Shown here in pieces: positions 1 through 6,460 of a stretch of DNA of 8,261 nucleotides. The stretch is from positions 1 through 8,261 of the forward strand of contig JAISQP010000020.1 of the NCBI GenBank assembly GCA_031274115.1. Direction: 5' to 3'. The notes under the pieces are model-generated. The model searched no databases. It saw only the letters and a program-made list of their open reading frames with translations, and was not told the DNA's origin. The position numbers were made by a program, and so were the translations under genes. The DNA is from Synergistaceae bacterium. GTDB lineage: Bacteria; Synergistota; Synergistia; Synergistales; Synergistaceae. Within the stretch, counting starts at the first letter, position 1; each line of letters starts with the position of its first letter.

Positions 1-413
1 CGAAGTGCGTCATTAACGGACAGATGGTTTTCTGCGGCACGTGGAGCTGGTGGGCGTTCTTCGGCGGTCCGTTTTACTTTTTTTACCGGAAGATGTACAT
101 ACCGGGTCTTATCATTGCCGCCTCGATGCTGTTGCTCGTCGTCGCCCGCGTTCCGTTCGCGGTTTCTCTGCCGGCCATAGCGTCAGCGATCACGGCGAAA
201 TACCTTTATTGCAGAAAATTTGTGTCGGACCTCGGCGTCGCGGGGTACCCGGACGAACCGCGCGGCGACGTGACGCACTACCTGACGCGCCTCGGCGGGA
301 GCAATACGTGGGCTGTCGTCCTAGGCGCTCTGCTGTACGCTTTCGCCGCCGCCGCCGTAATTTACATCATCCTGGCGGTAATTCTGGTAACTGCCTTTGC
401 CAACATGTCTTAG
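1..413 (+). CDS. Small integral membrane protein, DUF2628-like (5' truncated)
   Basis: The reading frame is open from the left edge (first full codon at 3) to the TAG at 411-413. The gene therefore starts outside the window, and the ATG at 24 is probably internal. About 136 residues are visible. The segment WSWWAFFGGPFYFFYRKMY followed by a hydrophobic stretch resembles DUF2628 proteins, which carry an aromatic W-x-A-F-F-x-GPF-x-x-x-YRKMY motif before two membrane segments. A second region (YLTRLGG, then a long Ala/Val/Ile/Leu stretch) gives a C-terminal membrane helix ending in AFANMS. The function of the family is unknown. It has no obvious link to the efflux operon, from which it is separated by a 204-bp AT-rich spacer containing a promoter. 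The family call rests on motif memory only. Confidence 0.6.
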   Translation, partial: KCVINGQMVFCGTWSWWAFFGGPFYFFYRKMYIPGLIIAASMLLLVVARVPFAVSLPAIASAITAKYLYCRKFVSDLGVAGYPDEPRGDVTHYLTRLGGSNTWAVVLGALLYAFAAAAVIYIILAVILVTAFANMS

Positions 414-439
414 CGCGAATCAGTCTATTGTACATTTCC

Positions 440-454
440 ACATGGCGCACATGT
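440..454. repeat. Short inverted repeat ACATG-N5-CATGT, possible operator
   Basis: Two perfect 5-base arms (440-444 and 450-454) flank GCGCA, about 17 bases upstream of the proposed -35 box of the efflux operon. TGTACA (429-434), itself a palindrome, lies just to the left. The position would suit a regulator-binding site, but arms this short can arise by chance. No regulator gene is present in the window. It could also be a weak end-of-gene hairpin for the upstream gene, since CTTTTA follows. Confidence 0.2.
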
Positions 455-470
455 CTTTTAACGCATAATA

Positions 471-498
471 TTGAAAATAATTGTAACTCAAGTAAAAT
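471..498 (+). promoter_or_regulatory. Predicted sigma-70 type promoter of the efflux operon
   Basis: TTGAAA (471-476) and TAAAAT (493-498) are separated by 16 bases. Each differs from the consensus at one position. They sit in the most AT-rich part of the spacer between the DUF2628-like gene and the RND gene. Transcription would begin near 505 and give a leader of roughly 110 nt before the TTG start at 618. This is a prediction from sequence alone. Confidence 0.45.
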
Positions 499-534
499 TA
501 TGTATGCGTTTAAACCTTGGGAAGCTCTGATTAA

Positions 535-583
535 TTCGCGGCGATTGTCGGGGTATTCAGCGTTTCTCCCGCGAAATTTTTTT
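535..583 (+). terminator. Terminator-like hairpin with T7 run in the leader of the RND gene
   Basis: TTCGCGG (535-541) pairs with CCGCGAA (569-575), a 7-bp stem with a long 27-nt loop. ATTTTTTT (576-583) follows directly. An alternative 5-bp stem, CGGGG (549-553) with TCCCG (567-571), excludes the first. If the promoter at 471-498 is real, this lies inside the operon leader and could act as an attenuator. Otherwise it may be the terminator of the upstream gene. The long loop makes it a weak candidate. Confidence 0.3.
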
Positions 584-590
584 AAAAAGT

Positions 591-616
591 AAGGAAGGCT
601 CGAAAGGAAGGCTCGA
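591..616 (+). repeat. 13-bp tandem duplication containing the Shine-Dalgarno sequence of the RND gene
   Basis: AAGGAAGGCTCGA occurs twice head to tail (591-603 and 604-616) with no mismatch. Each copy carries AAGGAAGG, a good Shine-Dalgarno sequence. The second copy (604-611) is 6 bases from the TTG start at 618 and is the functional one by spacing. The first is 19 bases away, too far for that start. The repeat helps fix TTG 618 as the start. Confidence 0.85.
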
Positions 617-617
617 A

Positions 618-3600
618 TTGAAGATAACTGAAATTTCTCTGCGCCGCTCTGTAACCGTTCTGATATTGTCCATAGCGCTGGTGGTATTTGGCGTGTACTC
701 CTACATGAACATGGGGGTCGAAAGAATGCCGAACGTCGAGTTCCCAATCGTGGTGGTCATAACTACTATGGAGGGCGCGAGCCCCGCGATCATCGACAAC
801 GACGTGACCGACGTCCTGGAGGCCAGGATCAACACGATAGAGGGCATTAAAAACATCTCGTCGAGCAGCTACGAGGGAAGGTCTGTAATCGTGGTCGAGT
901 TCGAGCTCAACAGAAACGTCGACTTCGCGGCGGCCGACGTTCGCGGCAAGGTCAGCATGGCGATGGGCCTTCTGCCTGACGAGTGCGATAATCCTCAGGT
1001 CGACAAGTACGACCCGGCCAACATGCCTATCATGAATATAGCCGTTGAGAACGACGGCAGGACGGACATGAAGACTGTCGCGCGGTACGTCGACAATATC
1101 GTGACGGAGCGCTTGCAGACGGTGAAGGGAGTCGGCGGCGTACAGCTTGCCGGGTTCCGCGACAGGGAAATTCGGGTCTGGCTCAACACGGACAGCATGG
1201 AGGCGTACGGGCTCACTACGAAGGACATCAAGGACGCGGTCTACAACAGGCACGTCGAGCTCCCGGCCGGGCGCATAGAGACCGCCGCCAAAGAGTACGG
1301 CATCAGGCTCGAGGGCGAGTACCGCTCCGTGGCCGAACTCTCTTACGTGCCGGTGGCGTACCGCAACGGCGCTATAATCCGGCTGCGCGACGTGGCGCGC
1401 ATAGAGGACGACTTCGAGGACAAGCGCAGCGAATCCCTCTACAATGGGGCGCAGACCATTATGGTGCAGGTCCGCAAGCAGAAAGGCGCCAACGAAGTCG
1501 CGCTCGCGCGAGAAGTGCGAAAACGCGTCGCCGAACTCAACCAGACGGGACCTCGCGGCACGAAGCTCGTCGTAGTACAGGATTCGTCGCAGTTCATAAT
1601 GAGGTCCATGAGGGGCGTGTTCGGTGATATCGTGCTATCCATCTGCCTCACGTCAGTGATAATGTTTGTCTTCCTGAGAACGCTGCGCGCCACGATAGTG
1701 GCCGTCATAACGATTCCCGTCTGTCTGTTGGGAAGCCTGTCCGTGCTCTATTGGATGGGGATCACGATCAACAACATGTCGATGATGGGGCTGTCTCTGG
1801 CTGTAGGCATGGTTGTAGACGCGACGAGCGTCGTCATGGAGAACATCTCGCGGCATAGATCCATGGGCAAGAGCCCATATCTCGCGGCGTCCGAGGGAGC
1901 CAATGAAGTTGCCTTCGCGGTTCTGGCCGGAGCGGCCACGACGCTCGCGGTGTTCACTCCCATCGCCTTCATGGGCGGGCTCATGGGCAGGTTTTTCAGC
2001 GCGTTCGGAGTCACGGTCGCGATGACCATCTCCATCTCCCTTCTGATGTCGCTCACACTGACGCCGTTCCTCTGTTCGCGCATACTCGGAAAGGAAAAGA
2101 ACGGCCCCGTCCAGAGGTTTTTGGAGGCGCCTTTCCTGAAGCTCGAGAGTTTGTACAAAAAGGCGCTCGGTTTTTCCGTCTCGCATCGCAAAGTCGTGCT
2201 GACGGTCGCGTTGCTTCTGTTCGGCGCCGGCTTGTGGTTTGCGGCGAATCTGGGCTCGGAATTCGTGCCAAACGAGGATCAGGGACGCCTTCGCATCCAG
2301 TTGGAACTCCCGGCCGACTCGTCGCTCGAGGTTACGGAGAGGGTAATGGGCGAGATGATCGACGTCATCAAAGAGGATCCCAGAGTGGCCTACACCTACG
2401 GCGTCGCCGGCAGCGGAGCGGGGCAGGAGGTCTACAAGGGCAACCTCAACATAGAACTCATCGACAGGAAACAGCGCGAGAACTCGTCTGTGATAATGGG
2501 ACAGCTCAGACGAAAACTCGCCGCGTTCAGGGACGTCGACATCAAGATGGGCAGTTGGGGCGGGTCGGACATAACGCTCGTTATCCAGGGGCCGACAAGC
2601 GAGTCCTTAGCGGAGATCGGGGACCTCATAAAGAACGACCTCGCGAAAAACGCCCGCGGCCTCGTCGACATAACGACGGACCTCCAGATGAACAAGCCGA
2701 GGATAAACCTGGAGCTGAACCGCGCGCTGGCCGATGACCTCGGAGTGAATATAAGAGATCTCTCCGACGAGCTGAACGCCTGGTTTGGCGGGACGGACAG
2801 CGGATCGTTCAACGACGGCGGGTACAGGTACGATATAAGGCTGAGGGCGGAGGAGACTCTGCGCGACGACCCGAGCAAGGTCTTCAACACGCTGGTGAGA
2901 ACAGCCGGAGGACAGGTTATCCGCGCCGACGGTCTGGTGACGAGCTATATCGGCGACTCGCCGAACGTTATAAAACGCTATAACAGGCAGCGCTCTCTCC
3001 AGATCGGCGCAAACGTAGAGGGCATATCGCCCGGCGAGGGCATCACGATAATGGAGGAGGTCTTCAGAAAGTACGCGCCGCAGGACGGAACGTACAGCAT
3101 GGTTCCGGCGGGAGACTCCGAGAGCATGAAGGAGAGTTTCTACTACATGTCCATAGTCCTCGTCTTCGCCGTACTGCTCGTCTATATAGTGATGGCGATC
3201 CAGTTCGAGTCCTTCCTTCATCCCTTTACCGTCATGTTCTCGCTGCCGCTCATGACGACGGGCTCGTTCGGGCTGCTCTACGCGGCGGGATTGCGAATAA
3301 GCGTCATGAGCTTCATGGGCATAATCCTGCTCGTGGGGGTCGTCGTGAATAACGCGATACTGCTCGTCGACTTCATCAACCAGCTTCGCGCGAGGGGGAT
3401 GAAGAAGCTCGACGCGGTGGTGGAGGCCGGCCCGCTCAGACTGCGCGCGATACTGATGACGACCGTCTCCACCATGATCGGCAATCTCCCGGTGGCGCTC
3501 GCCATGAGCGAGGGGGGCGAGATTCGCCAGCCCATGTCGGTGGCGGTAATCGGAGGGCTCTTCACATCGACGATGCTCACTCTCCTCGTTATCCCGGTGC

Positions 3601-3764
3601 TTTATCTGGCCTTCGACGACGTAAAGGACTGGGTCAGGGGACAGGTAATCACATTCAAGGCCTATATGAGACTGCGCTCGATGGAGGCCCGTCATCCAAA
3701 AGGCGCAGGAAAGCCCGAAATGCCCGGCGCTCCGGACGCGACCGGCCACGCGGGGGCGAAGTAG
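618..3764 (+). CDS. RND efflux pump, inner-membrane subunit (HAE1/AcrB-like)
   Basis: This is the proton-driven inner-membrane transporter of a tripartite drug or solute efflux system. Its 1048 residues match the usual HAE1 length of about 1050. The start is TTG at 618, 6 bases after AAGGAAGG, and gives the typical N-terminus (MKITEISLRRSVTVLI) leading into TM1 at about 10-31. A large periplasmic porter/docking region runs to about 330. TM2 (about 335-356), TM3 (358-379) and TM4 (387-409) follow, and a second periplasmic loop precedes the C-terminal TM bundle. TM4 reads GMVVDATSVVMEN: D401 matches AcrB Asp407, but Asp408 is replaced by A402. TM10 reads VVNNAILLVDF, so N911 stands where AcrB has Lys940, a common variant. 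The last 25 or so residues are a Pro/Gly/Ala-rich cytoplasmic tail. The substrate cannot be told. It is first in an operon with the TolC-like and adaptor genes. Confidence 0.95.
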   Translation: MKITEISLRRSVTVLILSIALVVFGVYSYMNMGVERMPNVEFPIVVVITTMEGASPAIIDNDVTDVLEARINTIEGIKNISSSSYEGRSVIVVEFELNRNVDFAAADVRGKVSMAMGLLPDECDNPQVDKYDPANMPIMNIAVENDGRTDMKTVARYVDNIVTERLQTVKGVGGVQLAGFRDREIRVWLNTDSMEAYGLTTKDIKDAVYNRHVELPAGRIETAAKEYGIRLEGEYRSVAELSYVPVAYRNGAIIRLRDVARIEDDFEDKRSESLYNGAQTIMVQVRKQKGANEVALAREVRKRVAELNQTGPRGTKLVVVQDSSQFIMRSMRGVFGDIVLSICLTSVIMFVFLRTLRATIVAVITIPVCLLGSLSVLYWMGITINNMSMMGLSLAVGMVVDATSVVMENISRHRSMGKSPYLAASEGANEVAFAVLAGAATTLAVFTPIAFMGGLMGRFFSAFGVTVAMTISISLLMSLTLTPFLCSRILGKEKNGPVQRFLEAPFLKLESLYKKALGFSVSHRKVVLTVALLLFGAGLWFAANLGSEFVPNEDQGRLRIQLELPADSSLEVTERVMGEMIDVIKEDPRVAYTYGVAGSGAGQEVYKGNLNIELIDRKQRENSSVIMGQLRRKLAAFRDVDIKMGSWGGSDITLVIQGPTSESLAEIGDLIKNDLAKNARGLVDITTDLQMNKPRINLELNRALADDLGVNIRDLSDELNAWFGGTDSGSFNDGGYRYDIRLRAEETLRDDPSKVFNTLVRTAGGQVIRADGLVTSYIGDSPNVIKRYNRQRSLQIGANVEGISPGEGITIMEEVFRKYAPQDGTYSMVPAGDSESMKESFYYMSIVLVFAVLLVYIVMAIQFESFLHPFTVMFSLPLMTTGSFGLLYAAGLRISVMSFMGIILLVGVVVNNAILLVDFINQLRARGMKKLDAVVEAGPLRLRAILMTTVSTMIGNLPVALAMSEGGEIRQPMSVAVIGGLFTSTMLTLLVIPVLYLAFDDVKDWVRGQVITFKAYMRLRSMEARHPKGAGKPEMPGAPDATGHAGAK

Positions 3765-3767
3765 CGA

Positions 3768-5102
3768 ATGCCGATGACGGGGTTGTATCACTCTCTCGAG
3801 ACAGGCGCGCGGGCATTGCTTGCCGCCGTCCTGACGCTGTCGCTCCTCTTCGTCCCGTCGCCCTCGGGCGCCGCCGTCTCCATCGACATAAAGGAGGCGA
3901 TTGGCCTCACGCTCCAAAACAACCTCGATCTGCTCTCCCTGCGTCAGGAGATGAGAAAAGCGGAGGCGTTCAAGCTGCAGGCTGACGGAGCGTTCCTGCC
4001 GGAGATCGGTTTCAGCGCGGCCGTGGACGATCAGAAGGAGAACCAGACGACGGACGGATCGAGCCGGTATGACAACAGGACGGCCAGAGTCGCGCTCTCT
4101 CAGACGCTCTACTCGGGCGGCAGAAACTCCGCGCTGCGCAGGCAGTCGTCACAGGTCAGGTCGATAGCGGACCTGACGCTGACAGACGCGGAAAACAGAG
4201 CCGTCGGCGAGCTGTTCGCCAGGTTTTACAACGTTCTTTTGCAGGAGCGCAGGGTGGAGACGGAGCGATCGGCGATAACGACCTCCGAGCTGCACCTGCG
4301 CGAGGTGACGAGAATGAGCGAGCTGGGTCTATCGAACAGGCTCGAGGTGATCCGAGCGTCGCAGCAGCTCGCGACGAACAGGGCGAACCTGAGCTCCGCC
4401 GAGGGAGCGTACGACGCCGCCGTCATCTCGCTCATGAACTTCATGGCGATACCGCCCGAGGAGCGCCGCCCCGTCCTGGGGCGCCTCAAGGCGATGGAAG
4501 TCAGAGGAGACAGGGCGGAGTCGCTCGCGTCGGCGATGACGAGCCGCGCGGATAGGATCGCGCTCGAAGCGCAGTTGGAGTACCAGGCCAACCAGATAGA
4601 GATAGAGCGCAGCGGCGCGAGGCCGAGGGTCACGCTGGGGGCTTCAGCGGGGTATCTCGACCCGTACAGGGGAAGCGACTCCGGCGACGACACCTGGCGC
4701 GCCGAGCTTTCGATTACGGTCCCGATCCTCGACCGAAACGTCTCGCGAGGCAACGTCATACGGGCTCAAGCCGTCATAGAGCAGGATAAAATAGCCTTGT
4801 CCCGGAAGGAACTCGACATAAAATCCGGAGTGGAGACCGCGTGGACCGAGCTGGAGACGACTGTCGAGCATCTGGAGTCGGCGAGCCAGGCGCTCGATCT
4901 GGCGGAGGAGACGCTCCGCCTGGCGGAGGTAGGCTTCCAGGAGGGAGTGACCCCGCAGCTCGATCTTCTCGACGCTCAGACTTCTCTCACCGGGAGCAGG
5001 CTGGAGTATCTGCGATCTCTTTACAATCACACGCTGGCCGTCGTGGCGCTCAAGGTCACGGAGGGCGGCATAATAGAATGGACCGAGGAGATGGAATTTT
5101 GA
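3768..5102 (+). CDS. TolC-family outer-membrane efflux protein
   Basis: This is the outer-membrane channel of the tripartite pump and would form a trimeric beta-barrel plus periplasmic alpha-tunnel. It has 444 residues. A signal peptide (hydrophobic core about 16-30, LLAAVLTLSLLFVP) is followed by a probable cleavage after GAA near residue 36. No cysteine is present there, so it is not a lipoprotein. Mature-protein hallmarks are the first OEP repeat with LQNNLDLL (about 49-56) and the beta-strand segment TLYSGGRNSALR (about 113-124). The second repeat ends in GVTPQLDLLDAQTSLTGSR, starting near 393, the typical TolC helix motif. It starts 3 bases after the RND stop codon. ATG 3768 is chosen, but ATG 3774 is an equally possible in-frame start. 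The Shine-Dalgarno sequence is poor (GGGGG at 3752-3756), so translation probably depends on coupling to the pump gene. Confidence 0.93.
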   Translation: MPMTGLYHSLETGARALLAAVLTLSLLFVPSPSGAAVSIDIKEAIGLTLQNNLDLLSLRQEMRKAEAFKLQADGAFLPEIGFSAAVDDQKENQTTDGSSRYDNRTARVALSQTLYSGGRNSALRRQSSQVRSIADLTLTDAENRAVGELFARFYNVLLQERRVETERSAITTSELHLREVTRMSELGLSNRLEVIRASQQLATNRANLSSAEGAYDAAVISLMNFMAIPPEERRPVLGRLKAMEVRGDRAESLASAMTSRADRIALEAQLEYQANQIEIERSGARPRVTLGASAGYLDPYRGSDSGDDTWRAELSITVPILDRNVSRGNVIRAQAVIEQDKIALSRKELDIKSGVETAWTELETTVEHLESASQALDLAEETLRLAEVGFQEGVTPQLDLLDAQTSLTGSRLEYLRSLYNHTLAVVALKVTEGGIIEWTEEMEF

Positions 5103-6292
5103 TGAAGCGTACCGCCAGGAGCAGGGGACCTCTTGTCCCGATTATCTTTATTATTCTTGTCGCGGCCGCCGCGGTTATAGGCATAGTAGCGGCGGGGTTG
5201 GGCCTCTACGGCCGGGGAGAGACTCCGGCCACGTCCGCGGAGATAAATCCGGGCGGCCCCGCCCCGTTCGTGAGGACGGCAACGGCTGCGAACGACAAAA
5301 CTGTCCGCGACAGCGTCGTCCAGAACATGTCGATCGAGGCGGTCAAAAGAGTGAACTTGATCCCGCGCGTCACCGGCAGGCTGGAGCGCCTTCACGTGAA
5401 GCAGGGCGATAAAGTGAAAGCGGGGCAGATCATAGCGACGCTGGAGCACGAACAGCAGGACGCGCTTATCAGCGCGACGGAGGCGCAGCTCGCCTCCGCA
5501 AAGGCCGACTCCGAACGCGCGAGGGCGGAGATGATGAACGCGAAGACGAATCTCGACCGCTACGAGAGACTCGTCAAGGAAGGATTCAGCACTCAGCAGC
5601 AGTTCGACACAATCGAGACTGCGCACACCTCAGCGCGCGCAAGCTACAACGCCGCGCTCGCGCGCGAACGTCAGGTCGCGTCCGAGCTGGAACGGGTCAG
5701 GTCTTCCCGCCGGGATTACATAATACACTCGCCGCTCGACGGAACCGTCCTGAACGACTACGCCATGACCCCCGGGGCGATGATCTCGCCTAGCTCCCCA
5801 ATCGTGGATATCGCCGACATGAGAAGGCTGAAGGCATCTCTGCGCATTCCCGAGAACAAGATCTTCGCGATAAAACCGGGCATGGACGTTTTTCTGAAGT
5901 TCGACGCGCTGCCGGATGAAGAGTTCCAGGGGCAGGTGACGAGAATAGATCCATACGTGGACCCTGCCACGAGGACGAGCGCGGTCGAGATAGAACTCGA
6001 CAACGAAGCGATCGGAAACCGCCTGCGCCCGGGGATGTTCGGACAGGCGTCGATAGTGGAGCGCGAATTTAAAAACGCCGTGCTTTTGCCGGAGAGCGCG
6101 CTCAACAGCGGAACCGAAGGATACTACGTCTTTGTCGAGGAGGACGGAATCGCCCGGAGAAGGAACGTCACGACCGGGTTGAGGCAGGGCGGGCTCGTTC
6201 AGATAACAGGCGGCGTCATGCCCGAGGAGAGCGTGATAGTTTTTGGCGGCAATAACCTGAACGACGGCGACAAAGTCGAAATCCAGCGGTAA
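5102..6292 (+). CDS. RND efflux periplasmic adaptor (membrane fusion protein, HlyD/AcrA-like)
   Basis: This is the adaptor that joins the RND pump to the outer-membrane channel; 396 residues. The frame is open further upstream, but the start is ATG 5102. It overlaps the TolC-gene stop by one base (TGATG), follows GAGGAG (5085-5090), and places a Lys/Arg-rich N-terminus before a membrane anchor at about 11-36. No lipobox cysteine is seen, so it is probably held by an uncleaved anchor. Domain order: first lipoyl half (about 85-115, IPRVTGRLERLHVKQGDKV), an alpha-hairpin coiled coil (about 116-203), second lipoyl half (about 206-240, SPLDGTVL), beta-barrel (about 245-320, with VDPATRTSAVEIEL and LRPGMFGQ), and membrane-proximal domain (about 325-396). 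It comes last in the operon, whereas most RND operons put the adaptor first. Confidence 0.94.
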   Translation: MKRTARSRGPLVPIIFIILVAAAAVIGIVAAGLGLYGRGETPATSAEINPGGPAPFVRTATAANDKTVRDSVVQNMSIEAVKRVNLIPRVTGRLERLHVKQGDKVKAGQIIATLEHEQQDALISATEAQLASAKADSERARAEMMNAKTNLDRYERLVKEGFSTQQQFDTIETAHTSARASYNAALARERQVASELERVRSSRRDYIIHSPLDGTVLNDYAMTPGAMISPSSPIVDIADMRRLKASLRIPENKIFAIKPGMDVFLKFDALPDEEFQGQVTRIDPYVDPATRTSAVEIELDNEAIGNRLRPGMFGQASIVEREFKNAVLLPESALNSGTEGYYVFVEEDGIARRRNVTTGLRQGGLVQITGGVMPEESVIVFGGNNLNDGDKVEIQR

Positions 6293-6331
6293 AAATTCGC
6301 GGTCAGGAGTCAGTCAATAGGGAGGCATATC

Positions 6332-6427
6332 ATGAATTGCCGATACTATATTTCAATGCTCAACTTGACAAATCCAAGGCCATACACGGCACAGCCGGCG
6401 CCCTGCGTCTACAGGGCGGCGTTTTGA
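6332..6427 (+). CDS. Putative 31-residue leader peptide / small ORF coupled to cbiA
   Basis: I do not recognise this peptide. It begins at ATG 6332, 6 bases after AGGGAGG (6319-6325), the strongest Shine-Dalgarno sequence in this part of the window. It ends with TGA at 6425-6427, one base before the cbiA ATG (TGATATG). The start reads MNCRYYISMLNL and the end APCVYRAAF. It has two cysteines and four tyrosines, no clear membrane helix and no signal peptide. Its last third lies inside the hairpin at 6399-6418, and its stop touches the hairpin that hides the cbiA start. Translation would therefore open both, which suggests a cis-acting leader whose product may not matter. It could also be a chance frame; the Shine-Dalgarno sequence and exact junction argue against that. 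Confidence 0.5.
   Translation: MNCRYYISMLNLTNPRPYTAQPAPCVYRAAF
6399..6425 (+). promoter_or_regulatory. Hairpin covering the probable cbiA ribosome-binding site
   Basis: CGCCCTG (6399-6405) pairs perfectly with CAGGGCG (6412-6418) around a 6-nt loop (CGTCTA). The right arm contains most of AGGGCGG (6413-6419), the only Shine-Dalgarno-like sequence at a usable distance (9 bases) from the cbiA ATG. TTTT follows at 6422-6425, so a weak intrinsic terminator is the alternative reading. The arm AGGGC (6413-6417) can also pair with GCCCT (6434-6438) in the next hairpin, which gives mutually exclusive folds. Confidence 0.45.
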
Positions 6428-6428
6428 T

Positions 6429-6460
6429 ATGAAGCCCTTCTCCGACGTAAAGGGCTTCAT
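6429..6460 (+). promoter_or_regulatory. 11-bp perfect hairpin sequestering the cbiA start codon
   Basis: ATGAAGCCCTT (6429-6439) and AAGGGCTTCAT (6450-6460) are exact reverse complements with a 10-nt loop (6440-6449). The left arm begins with the start codon itself, so in mRNA the AUG would be fully base-paired. Five of the eleven pairs are G-C. A ribosome finishing the upstream small ORF at 6427 would cover and melt this stem. The inverted repeat is seen directly; its regulatory role is inferred. Confidence 0.6.

Noticed and set aside
41..592. Plus-strand 183-codon frame overlapping the DUF2628-like gene and spacer
   Set aside because: An Arg-rich out-of-frame translation running through the AT-rich spacer. 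The other frame has the coherent membrane-protein pattern.
582..1253. Minus-strand open frame of 223 codons over the start of the RND gene
   Set aside because: Antisense shadow of the RND gene; compositionally odd, no recognisable domain.
2607..3917. Long open frame (436 codons) on the minus strand inside the RND and TolC genes
   Set aside because: It lies antisense to well-supported genes. Its translation is rich in Arg, His, Asp and Glu with no family resemblance, as expected from an antisense frame in GC-rich DNA.
4841..5101. Upstream extension of the adaptor reading frame into the TolC-like gene
   Set aside because: The extension is an out-of-frame Gly/Arg-rich translation of the TolC 3' end. 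ATG 5102 has a Shine-Dalgarno sequence and begins a normal membrane anchor.
6365..6370. Perfect TTGACA -35 box before cbiA
   Set aside because: No acceptable -10 hexamer occurs 15-19 bases downstream; that stretch is GC-rich (about 6386-6395).
6293..6428. Cobalamin riboswitch before cbiA
   Set aside because: The gap is only 136 nt, I see no B12-box (GCCACTG-like), and a small ORF with a strong Shine-Dalgarno sequence occupies most of it.
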